Source of the DNA: CALGKJ01 sp049322695
GTDB lineage: Bacteria > Bacillota > Clostridia > Lutisporales > Lutisporaceae
Reading direction: 5' to 3'
Length of the DNA stretch: 64,000 nt
Assembly: GCA_049322695.1 (NCBI GenBank)
Contig: JBMORW010000015.1
Coordinates: forward strand, 1-64,000
In this document: positions 1-8,446 of the stretch, in pieces
Numbering within the stretch: position 1 is the stretch's first letter
Layout: every line of letters begins with the position of its first letter
Made by a program: the position numbers and the translations under genes
Notes under the pieces: model-generated
The model's database searches: none
What the model was told of the DNA's origin: nothing
Seen by the model: only the letters and a program-made list of their open reading frames with translations

Positions 1-5
1 CTCAT
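1..5 (-). CDS. Start codon of a divergent gene lying left of the window
   Basis: On the minus strand an ATG (plus positions 3-5) is preceded, after a 7-base gap, by a good ribosome binding site AAGGAG (plus 13-18). Only the first codon or two lie in the window, so the product is unknown. The arrangement is divergent with the response-regulator gene at 328, and the roughly 320 bases between them would hold both promoters. Confidence 0.5.
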
Positions 6-222
6 AGAAAAACTCCTTTCACTGCGGATAGGGAACTCAATCTCATCGTAAAGGAATTCTGGAATTTAAGAAAGACTAAATTCTACATTAAATCTTATAA
101 ACTGGAATTTAGTTTTTCATTCAACACTGTGCAATAATATGGGCTCTATATAGTGCTTTTTATCTTTTTATGGTATATAATAGTAGTTAGGTATTGCATA
201 GACAAATACTTTTTTGGAATAG

Positions 223-251
223 TTGACAATAACACCATGTAAATGTATATT
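223..251 (+). promoter_or_regulatory. Sigma-A-type promoter for the CheY-STAS gene
   Basis: TTGACA (223-228), a 17-base spacer and TATATT (246-251) give a near-consensus vegetative promoter. Transcription would begin near 258, about 70 bases before the start codon at 328. Apart from this and the divergent start at position 5, bases 6-327 hold no gene that I can support. Confidence 0.65.
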
Positions 252-327
252 GGTTTTACATTGAATAAAGTTTTTTGTATGAATATTTATATGAGTATGA
301 GAATTAATCTAATATAGGAGTGGTAAG

Positions 328-1083
328 ATGGCACGTATTCTTATAGTTGACGATTCTATAATAATGAGAAGAAATCTCAAGGTTATACTTACACAGGCTG
401 GTCATGAGATTGTAGCAGAAGCTTCTAATGGAAAAGAAGCATTTGTTGAATATGAGAAGCATATGCCTGATTTGGTTACAATGGATATCACCATGCCGGT
501 GCTTAACGGAATTGATGCAGTTAAGAAAATTATAGGGAGCTTCCCCGATGCAAAGATAATAATGATAAGTGCTCTTGATCAGCGCAATATGGTATTTGAA
601 GCTCTTGAAAACGGAGCAAAGCATTACATAATAAAGCCCATTACCCCTGATAAGGTTCTGACTGTGCTTGATGCAGTATTGGAGGATACATCATCTGGTA
701 AAAACGAAAATGCTGCTGAAGGTGATAGCTTCGTTAACAGCAAAGCCAGGGAAGAAGCGGCTCAGACTGATGCAAGACAGGACATACAGCCTTTTACAAT
801 AGAGAATAAAGACGGTACTTTCGTTGTGACAGTCAGTGAGAGTCTGGATGCACAGAACTTTGCTCCATTGAGCATGGCAGTTCAAGGCTTCATGTTCATA
901 AAACCCCTAAGTCTGGTATTCAATTTTAGTGATATTAATGATATGGATGCAGATATGCTCAACAAGCTGGTGGATATAATAAACAAGATTAAATCTATCG
1001 GCGGTAATGTTAAGGTAATATCAGGCAGTAACCGAATATCAGAGGCCTTAAGGCTCAAGGGTATTATTGTGGAAACAATGTAA
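328..1083 (+). CDS. Response regulator with CheY receiver and C-terminal STAS-like domain
   Basis: A 251-residue two-domain signalling protein. Residues 1-120 are a CheY-like receiver: acidic pair in IVDDS, phospho-acceptor Asp53 in TMDITMP, a conserved Ser in IMISAL, and Lys in the IIKPI motif. A charged linker (about 125-155) leads to residues 155-251, whose pattern (VFNFSDINDMDADMLN, then KVISGS) resembles a STAS/anti-sigma-factor-antagonist fold. There is no DNA-binding domain, so output is probably by protein-protein contact. The start ATG follows AGGAGTGG. The gene has its own promoter and terminator and is therefore monocistronic. The STAS assignment is inferred from pattern only; the partner is unknown. 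Confidence 0.8.
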   Translation: MARILIVDDSIIMRRNLKVILTQAGHEIVAEASNGKEAFVEYEKHMPDLVTMDITMPVLNGIDAVKKIIGSFPDAKIIMISALDQRNMVFEALENGAKHYIIKPITPDKVLTVLDAVLEDTSSGKNENAAEGDSFVNSKAREEAAQTDARQDIQPFTIENKDGTFVVTVSESLDAQNFAPLSMAVQGFMFIKPLSLVFNFSDINDMDADMLNKLVDIINKIKSIGGNVKVISGSNRISEALRLKGIIVETM

Positions 1084-1089
1084 TCATTA

Positions 1090-1127
1090 AGAAGAATCAA
1101 TTCCGGTGATTGATTCTTCTTTTTTTT
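1090..1127 (+). terminator. Rho-independent terminator after the CheY-STAS gene
   Basis: A perfect 11-base-pair stem (AGAAGAATCAA with TTGATTCTTCT) and a 9-base loop are followed directly by a run of T. It lies just after the stop codon at 1083. Confidence 0.9.
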
Positions 1128-1190
1128 GTACATTTTTTCATCAGTTGTGGTAATATATTTTTGATATTGTTTATTGAAGGTGGGGTTTTT

Positions 1191-2966
1191 ATGGAAAAAA
1201 TCAGGAGGTTTATAGCATATTATAAGCCTTATAAGCTTATGTTTTTTGTGGATATGCTGTGTGCTCTGACGGTATCTGCTATTGATTTGTCTTTTCCGGT
1301 GCTTGTCAGATATCTGCTGAATGAAGGCATTCAGAACAGGCTGGGTCTTGCGATGGATATTATTCTTAAGGTTGGCTTTCTTATGCTGGCACTGAGGATA
1401 GTTGAGTATTTCTGCCAGTATTATATTGCTGCTTATGGGCATATAATGGGTGCAAAAATGGAATATGATATGAGAAAGGATATTTTTGCTCATCTGCAGA
1501 AGCTCTCATTTTCATATTTTGACAATACCAAAACAGGACAGATTATGTCCAGAATTGTAAACGACCTTTTTGATATTACCGAGCTGGCACATCATGGCCC
1601 TGAGGAGATATTTATCTCTACAATAAAAATAATAGGTTCCTTTGTGATACTTATGTTTATAGATGTTAAGCTTACACTGGTATTGTTTTCCTTTATTCCT
1701 TTGATGATTGCCTTTGCTTACTTCTATAATAAAAAAATGAGAGCTGTGTTTAGAAAGAACAGGCAAAAGATTGCAGAGGTAAATGCTCAGCTTGAGGATA
1801 GCATAGCAGGTATCAGAGTAGTAAAATCATTTTCCAACGAGTATATAGAGCAGGAGAAGTTCGACTTCGGAAATCTGGAATTTCTGAGAACAAAGCAGGA
1901 AAGCTACTATTACATGGGAAGGTTTTTCAGCGGTATCAGGCTTTTTGACGGGATAATCTATCTTGCAGTTGTCATTATGGGAGCATTATTTATTAAATCA
2001 GGCTCTATTGAAACTGTTGACCTTGTAGCATATCTTCTGTATATTAACACACTTTTAGTACCAATAAGAAAGCTCATAGATTTTACCGAGCAGTTCCAGA
2101 AGGGCATGACAGGCTTCGAAAGATTCCTTGAGATTATGGATACTGAGCCTGAAATAAAGGACAACGAAGGCAGCGTGGAAATAGAAAATGTAAACGGACA
2201 AGTGGATTTTGATAAGGTTTCATTTAAATATGATGATAATGGCGCCCATGTTCTAAAGGATATCAGTCTAACCCTGAACCCCGGAGAAACAGTGGCTCTT
2301 GTAGGACCATCGGGAGGAGGTAAATCAACACTTTGCAGTCTTATACCCAGGTTTTATGAGGTAAGCAGCGGCTGTATAAAGGTTGATGGTACAGATATTA
2401 AAAATATCAAGCTTAAATCACTCAGAAAGAACATTGGAATAGTCCAGCAGGATGTATACTTGTTTGCCGGCTCCATTATGGAAAACATAAGATACGGAAA
2501 GCCGGATGCATCTATGGATGAAGTTGTTGAGGCAGCAAAGAAGGCAAATGCCCATGATTTCATAATGAGCTTTGAAAAAGGATATGATACTTATGTGGGA
2601 GAGAGAGGAGTTAAGCTTTCAGGAGGGCAGAAGCAAAGAATCAGTATTGCCAGAGCCTTTTTAAAGAACCCTCCTATTCTAATACTTGATGAAGCCACCT
2701 CTGCACTTGATAATCAAAGTGAAAGAATAGTCCAGCAGTCGCTGGAAAGACTATCAAAAAACAGAACTACCTTCGTTATTGCTCACAGGCTGTCAACTAT
2801 AAGAAATGCAAAAACGATACTGGTACTTACAGATAATGGCATTGAAGAGACAGGAACACATGAAGAGCTTTTGAAAAACAGCAGGGTATATTCCAGTCTA
2901 TATAATGCACAGTTTGAGGAACAGGGAAATGAAGAAGAAGTAAGAGATGAGATAGAGATAAAATAG
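1191..2966 (+). CDS. ABC exporter half-transporter (fused membrane and ATPase domains)
   Basis: A 591-residue type I (MsbA/LmrA-like) exporter that would work as a dimer in the cytoplasmic membrane. The N-terminal half carries six hydrophobic segments. The C-terminal half is a complete ATPase: Walker A GPSGGGKST, signature LSGGQKQR, Walker B ILILDEATSALD and switch histidine in IAHRLST. The frame is open upstream to 1110, but ATG 1191 is the sensible start because GAAGGTGGGG lies just before it and the residues before it overlap the upstream terminator. The substrate cannot be read from sequence; lipid or drug export is typical of the family. It ends in a hairpin shared with the convergent gerQ. 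Confidence 0.92.
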   Translation: MEKIRRFIAYYKPYKLMFFVDMLCALTVSAIDLSFPVLVRYLLNEGIQNRLGLAMDIILKVGFLMLALRIVEYFCQYYIAAYGHIMGAKMEYDMRKDIFAHLQKLSFSYFDNTKTGQIMSRIVNDLFDITELAHHGPEEIFISTIKIIGSFVILMFIDVKLTLVLFSFIPLMIAFAYFYNKKMRAVFRKNRQKIAEVNAQLEDSIAGIRVVKSFSNEYIEQEKFDFGNLEFLRTKQESYYYMGRFFSGIRLFDGIIYLAVVIMGALFIKSGSIETVDLVAYLLYINTLLVPIRKLIDFTEQFQKGMTGFERFLEIMDTEPEIKDNEGSVEIENVNGQVDFDKVSFKYDDNGAHVLKDISLTLNPGETVALVGPSGGGKSTLCSLIPRFYEVSSGCIKVDGTDIKNIKLKSLRKNIGIVQQDVYLFAGSIMENIRYGKPDASMDEVVEAAKKANAHDFIMSFEKGYDTYVGERGVKLSGGQKQRISIARAFLKNPPILILDEATSALDNQSERIVQQSLERLSKNRTTFVIAHRLSTIRNAKTILVLTDNGIEETGTHEELLKNSRVYSSLYNAQFEEQGNEEEVRDEIEIK

Positions 2967-2999
2967 TAATAAGTGGTATCGTCAATGATACCACTTATT
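2967..2999. terminator. Hairpin between convergent ABC exporter and gerQ
   Basis: A 13-base-pair perfect stem (AATAAGTGGTATC with GATACCACTTATT) and a 6-base loop lie between two convergent stop codons. Neither side has a strong T run, so it is a likely but not textbook bidirectional terminator. Confidence 0.6.
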
Positions 3000-3001
3000 C
3001 A

Positions 3002-3514
3002 TTAATAGTAAAATCTTACAAATTTAATGGAATATATATCACACAGCAGTAGGTCATCAGTATCTACCTCCTGAATTATTATATAACTGACACCCACATC
3101 CATAAGAGTACCTTCTCTGTCTATCAGCATATTGGTACCTATAAGAAACTCTACCTTTACCCTTTTTCCTATTTGTGTTTGCAGATATCCCTGAGTGTAG
3201 TCAATATCCATCACAGGAGTCTGAACAAGCTGACCGAAGTCCACAGGTCCCGCACCTGAAGTCAGTGGAACTGCAGCTATCGGCAGCCCTGTTGCAGTTG
3301 TGCCTATCGGTAATTCAACAGGAGGTAAGCCCGTCATGCCGGTGATGGAAGTAGGAGGAGGCTGAACACCTGTGTAAGGTACTCCCATCATTGCAGGAGG
3401 TTGTTGATAATACTGCTGCTGCGGCATGTACATCTGATTCTGCGGAAGATCCTGCTTTGTATCATTAGTATGGGCTGGCATTTTTGTATAGTGGTACGGA
3501 TTATTGCAGTGCAT
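3002..3514 (-). CDS. gerQ: Spore coat protein GerQ-like
   Basis: A 170-residue protein with a Pro/Gln/Tyr-rich N-terminal half (about 1-105) and a conserved C-terminal region (about 107-170) with the GerQ pattern: a GYLQTQIGKRVKV strand, then DREGTLMDVG, then IIIQEV and DLLLCDIYSIKFV. In Bacillus, GerQ is an inner coat protein cross-linked by transglutaminase and needed to place CwlJ in the coat. It sits 32 bases after the cwlJ homologue, an order also seen in Bacillus, which supports the call and joint expression in the mother cell. The low-complexity N-terminus is normal for the family. Confidence 0.85.
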   Translation of the reverse strand: MHCNNPYHYTKMPAHTNDTKQDLPQNQMYMPQQQYYQQPPAMMGVPYTGVQPPPTSITGMTGLPPVELPIGTTATGLPIAAVPLTSGAGPVDFGQLVQTPVMDIDYTQGYLQTQIGKRVKVEFLIGTNMLIDREGTLMDVGVSYIIIQEVDTDDLLLCDIYSIKFVRFYY

Positions 3515-3546
3515 AATAATCTCCTTTCGAAATATATTTGCTTATA

Positions 3547-3990
3547 TCAGGTTGCATAATATGCTTTTGTTGGAAGATAGAAGCAGTGTTCGCCTACTCT
3601 GTTTGCAAAGCTGCCGGTTCCGTTTCTGGGAAAAATCTGAGGGCATGTGGGTATGAACGGATTGAAGTACCATAAGCAATATCCGACTGTAAGCAGCTTG
3701 TTTCCGGCTAAAGCCCAGTCAGCGATGGCATAATGTATTTGCTCCGGAGGGTTAGCCCATATGGTCTGGGGATTTGGGCGGCCACCTAAAACTGAAGTCA
3801 TGCAGTCAAACTGGCCCCTTTGATTTAGTATTCTTCTTAAACTGCCTTGACCCAATCTTTGGTATTCGCCATTAGGCACATGCACCCTGTTCATAATAAC
3901 AGTTGCCACTGCCTTCATACCGCTTTCGCCTTCTCCGCCCGCTTCACATTTGATAACTCTCGCCAGGAGCTCCCTTTCTGAGAACGCCAT
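3547..3990 (-). CDS. cwlJ: Spore cortex-lytic hydrolase, CwlJ/SleB family
   Basis: A 147-residue Hydrolase_2 protein consisting only of the catalytic domain: no signal peptide and no peptidoglycan-binding repeat, which separates CwlJ from SleB. The block with the probable catalytic Glu (KCEAGGEGESGMKAVA) is followed by VIMNRV and, later, YCLWYFNP and NRVGEHCFY. CwlJ degrades the spore cortex during germination and is recruited by GerQ, whose gene is just downstream. ATG 3990 is preceded on the minus strand by AGAGGTGAG. A sporulation sigma factor probably drives the pair, but no convincing promoter was recognised. Confidence 0.9.
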   Translation of the reverse strand: MAFSERELLARVIKCEAGGEGESGMKAVATVIMNRVHVPNGEYQRLGQGSLRRILNQRGQFDCMTSVLGGRPNPQTIWANPPEQIHYAIADWALAGNKLLTVGYCLWYFNPFIPTCPQIFPRNGTGSFANRVGEHCFYLPTKAYYAT

Positions 3991-4102
3991 TTAACTCACC
4001 TCTCATATAGTAGGTAAAATGTCAGCATGTATAATGCATATAACTAACTCTAAAGCACACAACGTATAATAACATCTTATGTATGATTCGAAATTTTGAC
4101 AC

Positions 4103-4127
4103 AAAAAAAGCTGCTGTAAACAGCAGC
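4103..4127 (-). terminator. Terminator of the carbohydrate-binding protein gene
   Basis: On the minus strand a 7-base-pair GC-rich stem (GCTGCTG with CAGCAGC, 4-base loop) is followed by seven T residues (plus 4103-4109). It lies just after the stop codon at 4143. Confidence 0.85.
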
Positions 4128-4142
4128 AGAATATCTATAGCT

Positions 4143-4457
4143 TTATTCGGTTATGGTAAATGAATAATTTGAACCAGAGTTGTTATCCCAGTTTTGAGCG
4201 CTGTCTCTAAAGCATATGTTGAATACAGTGCCATCCTGAACTAAAGCATGCGCTTTGAAAAGATCAGGTGAAAGCTTAGTCATCCTGATATCCTGTATGT
4301 CATTCCATTCCCTTGTCTCAGAAGAACCGCAGTGAAGATACACTTCATCGGCTCCCGACTGAGCCAATAAGCCTTTATAGGTTATTTCCACCACATTGTT
4401 TGGTTTGATTCTGTCTGTGTTTATCTGAACTCCTTGATCCGTTGTAATATGCTTCAT
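4143..4457 (-). CDS. Stand-alone starch-binding-type carbohydrate-binding module
   Basis: A 104-residue protein that appears to be one beta-sandwich module of the CBM25/CBM53 starch-binding type. Visible features are an early VEITYKGLLAQSGADEVYLH strand pattern, a WNDIQDIRM stretch and a C-terminal FRDSAQNWDNNSGSNYSF block, typical of these modules. There is no signal peptide, membrane segment or catalytic domain, so it probably acts inside the cell. ATG 4457 has AGGAGGT upstream. It is monocistronic, divergent from dsdA. A role in glycogen or starch metabolism fits glgP and malQ 6-9 kb away but is inference. Confidence 0.7.
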   Translation of the reverse strand: MKHITTDQGVQINTDRIKPNNVVEITYKGLLAQSGADEVYLHCGSSETREWNDIQDIRMTKLSPDLFKAHALVQDGTVFNICFRDSAQNWDNNSGSNYSFTITE

Positions 4458-4610
4458 AATGTACCTCCTATTATTTTTAAAATGTGTACATATGTATTAT
4501 GCTTTATAATTAAAAAAATATTACGTTATAAAATTGATAATTACGGTCCAAATTAAACCATATATTGATATAATTATATCAGCTGATGCGAAAATGATTT
4601 TAGGAGGAAT

Positions 4611-5966
4611 ATGGACAATATGGAAATAAAATTCAGTTTGTCTGATGGAGATAAGACAGTATTTGATAATATGAAAAGCTGCAAACCGGTTTTTTGGATA
4701 AACAGCAGGCTGTCAGAGGCAGAAAAAGCTTTAAGCAGCATCGGTATTTCTTTAGAAGACATGAAGGAAGCAGAGGAGCGCTGGCAGAGATTTGCTCCAT
4801 TGATAAGTACAATGTTTCCTGAAACCGCCGACAATGACGGAATAATAGAGTCTGACATTGTAGAATTGTCAAATTTGCGGCAAGTACTTGAAAGTGAATA
4901 CCCAGGTACTAAAGGCAGCCTTTTTTTAAAATGCGATTACAGGCTTCCAGTTGCAGGCTCCATAAAGGCAAGAGGTGGAATATATGAGGTGCTGAAGTAT
5001 GCTGAAAAGCTGGCAACGGAAAATGATATGCTTTCAAAGAATCAGGACTATTCTGTTATGGTCAGTAATACTTTTAAAAGCTTCTTCAGTAAATATACAC
5101 TAGCAGTGGGGTCTACCGGTAATTTGGGATTAAGCATCGGCATAATGGGTTCAGCATTGGGCTTCAGAGTAAATGTACATATGTCAGCTGATGCAAAGGA
5201 GTGGAAAAAGGCTTTACTAAGAAGCAGAGGGGTAAATGTATTTGAATACAGCTCCGATTACAGCAAAGCAGTGGAGGAAGGCAGAAAATTGTCCGAAGGA
5301 GATCCCTTCAGTTATTTTATAGATGATGAAAACTCAACGGATTTGTTCCTGGGCTACAGCACAGCAGCATTCAGGCTTAAGCAGCAGCTGGATCTAAAAG
5401 GAATAAAGGTAGGCAAAGAGCATCCTCTTTTTGTGTATATACCTTGCGGTGTAGGGGGTGCTCCGGGAGGAATCTGCTTTGGATTGAAAAACGTTTTCGG
5501 AGATAGTGTTCACTGCTTCTTTGTAGAGCCTACACATTCACCCTGCATGCTGCTTGGTTTGCTGTCTGGCTTAAATGAGAAAATAAGTGTAAGGGATATA
5601 GGCTTGGATAACATAACGGAAGCAGACGGACTGGCAGTTGCACGACCTTCCGGCTTCGTAGGAAAAACAATTGAAAGACTGATAAGCGGAGTATATACAG
5701 TAGCAGATGAAACGCTTTTTGAGCTGTTAGCGCTGCTTAAGGATTGTGAAGATATATTGCTTGAGCCCTCAGCAGCTCCGGGTCTCATAGGAGCATTGAA
5801 GCTGTGCAACACCAAAGAGGGAAGAAGATATATTGAGAATAATGGACTGAAGGACAGTATGGAAAACTCTACACATATAGCATGGTCAACAGGAGGCTCC
5901 TTTGTACCGGAAAAAATGCTAAGGGAGTTCTACGACAGGGGTAAAGGAATAAAGGGAAGCATATAA
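4611..5966 (+). CDS. dsdA: D-serine ammonia-lyase (D-serine dehydratase)
   Basis: A 451-residue fold-type II PLP enzyme converting D-serine to pyruvate and ammonia. The Schiff-base lysine lies in GSIKARGGIYEV, the substrate loop in VGSTGNLGLSIG, and the phosphate-binding glycine loop in PCGVGGAPGG. Length matches the DsdA family (about 440-450). The start follows AGGAGGA. It stands alone on the plus strand and ends 6 bases before the convergent aminotransferase, with no hairpin between them. No dsdC-like regulator or transporter is adjacent. Its job could be to detoxify D-serine or use it as carbon and nitrogen. Confidence 0.92.
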   Translation: MDNMEIKFSLSDGDKTVFDNMKSCKPVFWINSRLSEAEKALSSIGISLEDMKEAEERWQRFAPLISTMFPETADNDGIIESDIVELSNLRQVLESEYPGTKGSLFLKCDYRLPVAGSIKARGGIYEVLKYAEKLATENDMLSKNQDYSVMVSNTFKSFFSKYTLAVGSTGNLGLSIGIMGSALGFRVNVHMSADAKEWKKALLRSRGVNVFEYSSDYSKAVEEGRKLSEGDPFSYFIDDENSTDLFLGYSTAAFRLKQQLDLKGIKVGKEHPLFVYIPCGVGGAPGGICFGLKNVFGDSVHCFFVEPTHSPCMLLGLLSGLNEKISVRDIGLDNITEADGLAVARPSGFVGKTIERLISGVYTVADETLFELLALLKDCEDILLEPSAAPGLIGALKLCNTKEGRRYIENNGLKDSMENSTHIAWSTGGSFVPEKMLREFYDRGKGIKGSI

Positions 5967-5972
5967 GACAGT

Positions 5973-6827
5973 TTATCTCTGAAGTCCGCCTTTTGCTTCC
6001 TGCTCTCTTTCGCCGGATATATATTTAACTATCATATTGTCATAAGCCTTCATTAATCTTTGTATTAACTCATTTTCGGCTGATTTCAGCTGTTTGCCGT
6101 CGACACTGCTTATAGGCAGTATTTTAGGGGATGTGCCGGTAATAAATGCACCGTCAGAATTATAAAGAAACTCCAAAGTCATAGGTGTTTCCTGCAGATC
6201 AATCCCTAAAGCCTTGCACAGTTCAAATACATAAATTCTGGTAATTCCTATCAATACGCTTTCAGCAGGTGCAGTATACACCTTATGGTCCTTTACAACA
6301 AATATGTTGGAACGGCTTCCCTCAGTAAAAAAGCCTTTATTGTTAATAAGTACGGCTTCATAAGCATTTTTTTCGGCAAGTATTGAATCTATACTGTCTC
6401 TAAGGGCTTGATTTATGATTTTTGCATTGGGGTTATCCCTTTCCCCATTGAAGGTTATGGCAGGTACACCAGACATGTACTGCTCAGTTGAAGGGTATGT
6501 ACTTTTTATAAAATATGCAACAAACTCTGCTGTGCTGTCCTTCTTATATACTACAAGCTTCAGGTTTGCCTCTGGCATGGAATTGGCTTCTATAGTTTTG
6601 TATATACATTGCTTTATACTATCCATAAGGTGTCCTATCTCTAAACCAATTGACTCAGCTGAAGACAGTAGTCTGTCGAGATGCTTCTCCAAAAAAAGCG
6701 GAATACCTTTGATAACTCTTACTACCTCATATATGGTTTTGCCCTCGGGGTTAACGGAATGAAAGCTGTTAACGGGATGCAAAGCACCGTTATGCATGTA
6801 ATATTTCATAGTAGCTTCTTGTTTCAT
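5973..6827 (-). CDS. Class IV aminotransferase (D-amino-acid or branched-chain type)
   Basis: A 284-residue PLP enzyme of the IlvE/DAAT/PabC fold. Recognisable parts are YEVVRVIKGIPLFLEKHLDRL near the N-terminus, the probable cofactor lysine in NAKIINQALR, NNKGFFTEGSRSNIFVV, and GITRIYVFELC. The ATG at 6827 is chosen because AGGAGA lies 6 bases upstream; ATG 6809 is a weaker alternative. Family members act as D-alanine or branched-chain transaminases or as aminodeoxychorismate lyase, and sequence alone does not separate these. Being next to dsdA mildly favours D-amino-acid chemistry. Confidence 0.8.
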   Translation of the reverse strand: MKQEATMKYYMHNGALHPVNSFHSVNPEGKTIYEVVRVIKGIPLFLEKHLDRLLSSAESIGLEIGHLMDSIKQCIYKTIEANSMPEANLKLVVYKKDSTAEFVAYFIKSTYPSTEQYMSGVPAITFNGERDNPNAKIINQALRDSIDSILAEKNAYEAVLINNKGFFTEGSRSNIFVVKDHKVYTAPAESVLIGITRIYVFELCKALGIDLQETPMTLEFLYNSDGAFITGTSPKILPISSVDGKQLKSAENELIQRLMKAYDNMIVKYISGEREQEAKGGLQR

Positions 6828-7005
6828 AGTTTATCTCCTGATACATTGTTAATATACTGACAATCCAAATATATCATAAGCCAATACGTCTGACAATATC
6901 TATTAAATATAGGTTTTGAAGTATTATGCTGCTTTGTTTGCTTTTTTATGTAGCCGGACATATAATACAACTATAGACTATTTCTATATAAGGAGGTGCT
7001 GCAGG

Positions 7006-7671
7006 ATGGTTAGTAATTTTGATATGTTGATTAGATTTGCTCTTGCATGCTTGTTGGGAGGTCTTATAGGACTTGAAAGGGAAAGGAACAGGCATCCGGC
7101 AGGCCTCAGAACACATATACTGGTTTGTATAGGCTCCACCCTTGTTCTGATATGTAGTCTGCTATTATTTGAGCAATTCGGTGATCTGGTGAATATGGAT
7201 CCCGCAAGACTTGGTGCGCAGGTTATAAGCGGTATAGGCTTTCTGGGTGCAGGTACTATTATCAAAGAAGGTGTTTCAATAAAGGGGCTGACTACGGCGG
7301 CAAGCTTGTGGGCTGTAGCATGTATAGGAATAGCAATAGGTGCAGGCTTCTATATGGCTGCAATACTTACAACCTCTTTTGTGCTTATAACTCTCATGGT
7401 TTTTTCGCGCTTCGAGCATATCTTTTATACAAGGGCTGATAAAATCACAATAAAGGTGAAGGTCAAGGGTGATTTCAGCAAAACTGACGAACTGACCTTC
7501 AGACTCCGTGAAATGGGCATGGAAATCTATAAGCTTCAATATGATACACTGAATTATGAAGAACAGGTTTTTAAGATATTTGCAAAGAATCATAAAAATG
7601 CTTCACTTACTAAGATTGCTGATTGCATAAAGGATTATGATCAAATTGTTAATGTTGAGATATGTGATTAA
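7006..7671 (+). CDS. MgtC/SapB family membrane protein
   Basis: A 221-residue protein. Residues 1-140 are the MgtC/SapB membrane domain with LLGGLIGLERERNRHPAGLRTH, then GAQVISGIGFLGAGTII and GLTTAASLWAVACIGIAIG; about four to five helices. Residues 145-221 form a soluble ACT-like C-terminal domain. ATG 7006 is chosen because AAGGAGGT sits just before it; the open frame upstream to 6916 is not needed. Family members act in Mg2+ limitation and modulate the F-type ATPase in enterobacteria. No magnesium riboswitch was recognised in the roughly 170-base region upstream. Confidence 0.88.
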   Translation: MVSNFDMLIRFALACLLGGLIGLERERNRHPAGLRTHILVCIGSTLVLICSLLLFEQFGDLVNMDPARLGAQVISGIGFLGAGTIIKEGVSIKGLTTAASLWAVACIGIAIGAGFYMAAILTTSFVLITLMVFSRFEHIFYTRADKITIKVKVKGDFSKTDELTFRLREMGMEIYKLQYDTLNYEEQVFKIFAKNHKNASLTKIADCIKDYDQIVNVEICD

Positions 7672-7727
7672 TTTGATTAATCTGCTATAATATAGGTATT
7701 AAAAATTTTTAACGGGGGTAATAAAAA

Positions 7728-8402
7728 TTGAAGAAGTTTGATTTTTTGTGGATTACAGTATTATTGGTAATAGCAGCCATTTTGATCGTTGACAGCACCA
7801 GAGCTGCTTTTTTAGCTGCCACAAAAGCACATCCGTATTTAATGGGCTTTATCAAAGTAGCGATTTTGGCTACTATGGGTGAGCTGCTGGCATTGAGAAT
7901 TGTTTCAGGTGAGTGGAAAAAGCCGGCCGGGCTGGTATACCGAATTATTATTTGGGGTTTTTTGGGAGTTACTTTTGTATTGGTTTTTGTGATTTTTAAT
8001 GGCGGTACGGCAGCTTCAATATCGTCTGGTTTGCTGCCAGCCATAGAAAATGAAACTGGAGCTATGGTATTATTAGCTTTCTTCACAAGTGCATTCATGA
8101 ATCTGATATTTGCCCCAACATTTATGGCATTTCACAGAATTACGGATACATATATTGATATGGGTAATGGAAAAATGTCTGAAATAATGAAAATAAAGCT
8201 GAAGGATGTTGTGTCAAGAATAGATTGGAATGGTTTTATCAGCTTTGTGGTATGCAGGACAATACCCATATTCTGGATTCCTGCACACACCATAACCTTC
8301 ATACTTCCATCGGAGTACAGAGTACTGATGGCGTCCTTCCTTTCCATAGCTATGGGGGGAATACTGGCCTTTGCGAAAAGGAAAGCTGTAAAGCCTGCAT
8401 AA
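7728..8402 (+). CDS. Mpv17/PMP22-like integral membrane protein
   Basis: A 224-residue protein with about five hydrophobic segments. The C-terminal stretch RTIPIFWIPAHTITFILPSEYRV resembles the eukaryotic Mpv17/PMP22 signature (aromatic-Pro block followed by NF-x-VP-x-x-R); that similarity is the basis for the call. The start codon is TTG at 7728, with GGGGGT 8 bases upstream. An extended -10 element (TGCTATAAT, ending 7691) lies upstream and a strong terminator follows, so it is probably transcribed alone. Function in bacteria is not established. Confidence 0.6.
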   Translation: MKKFDFLWITVLLVIAAILIVDSTRAAFLAATKAHPYLMGFIKVAILATMGELLALRIVSGEWKKPAGLVYRIIIWGFLGVTFVLVFVIFNGGTAASISSGLLPAIENETGAMVLLAFFTSAFMNLIFAPTFMAFHRITDTYIDMGNGKMSEIMKIKLKDVVSRIDWNGFISFVVCRTIPIFWIPAHTITFILPSEYRVLMASFLSIAMGGILAFAKRKAVKPA

Positions 8403-8405
8403 TAG

Positions 8406-8446
8406 AAAGGAGGATAAAGCTGCATATACGCTTTATCCTCCTTTTT
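8406..8446 (+). terminator. Strong terminator after the Mpv17-like gene
   Basis: A perfect 15-base-pair stem (8406-8420 with 8430-8444) and a 9-base loop end in a T run. The hairpin overlaps the last codons of the convergent gene that ends at 8433. Confidence 0.9.

Noticed and set aside
75..118. AT-only inverted repeat ACTAAATTC / GAATTTAGT followed by T residues
   Set aside because: The stem is 9 base pairs with almost no GC and a 21-base loop, and no gene ends before it. Too weak for a terminator.
882..1493. 203-codon minus-strand frame across the CheY-STAS/ABC junction
   Set aside because: It crosses a strong terminator and the starts of two well-supported plus-strand genes, and its translation has no family features.
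6840..7005. Magnesium (M-box) riboswitch before the MgtC-like gene
   Set aside because: None of the conserved M-box segments is present and no terminator or anti-terminator pair was found.
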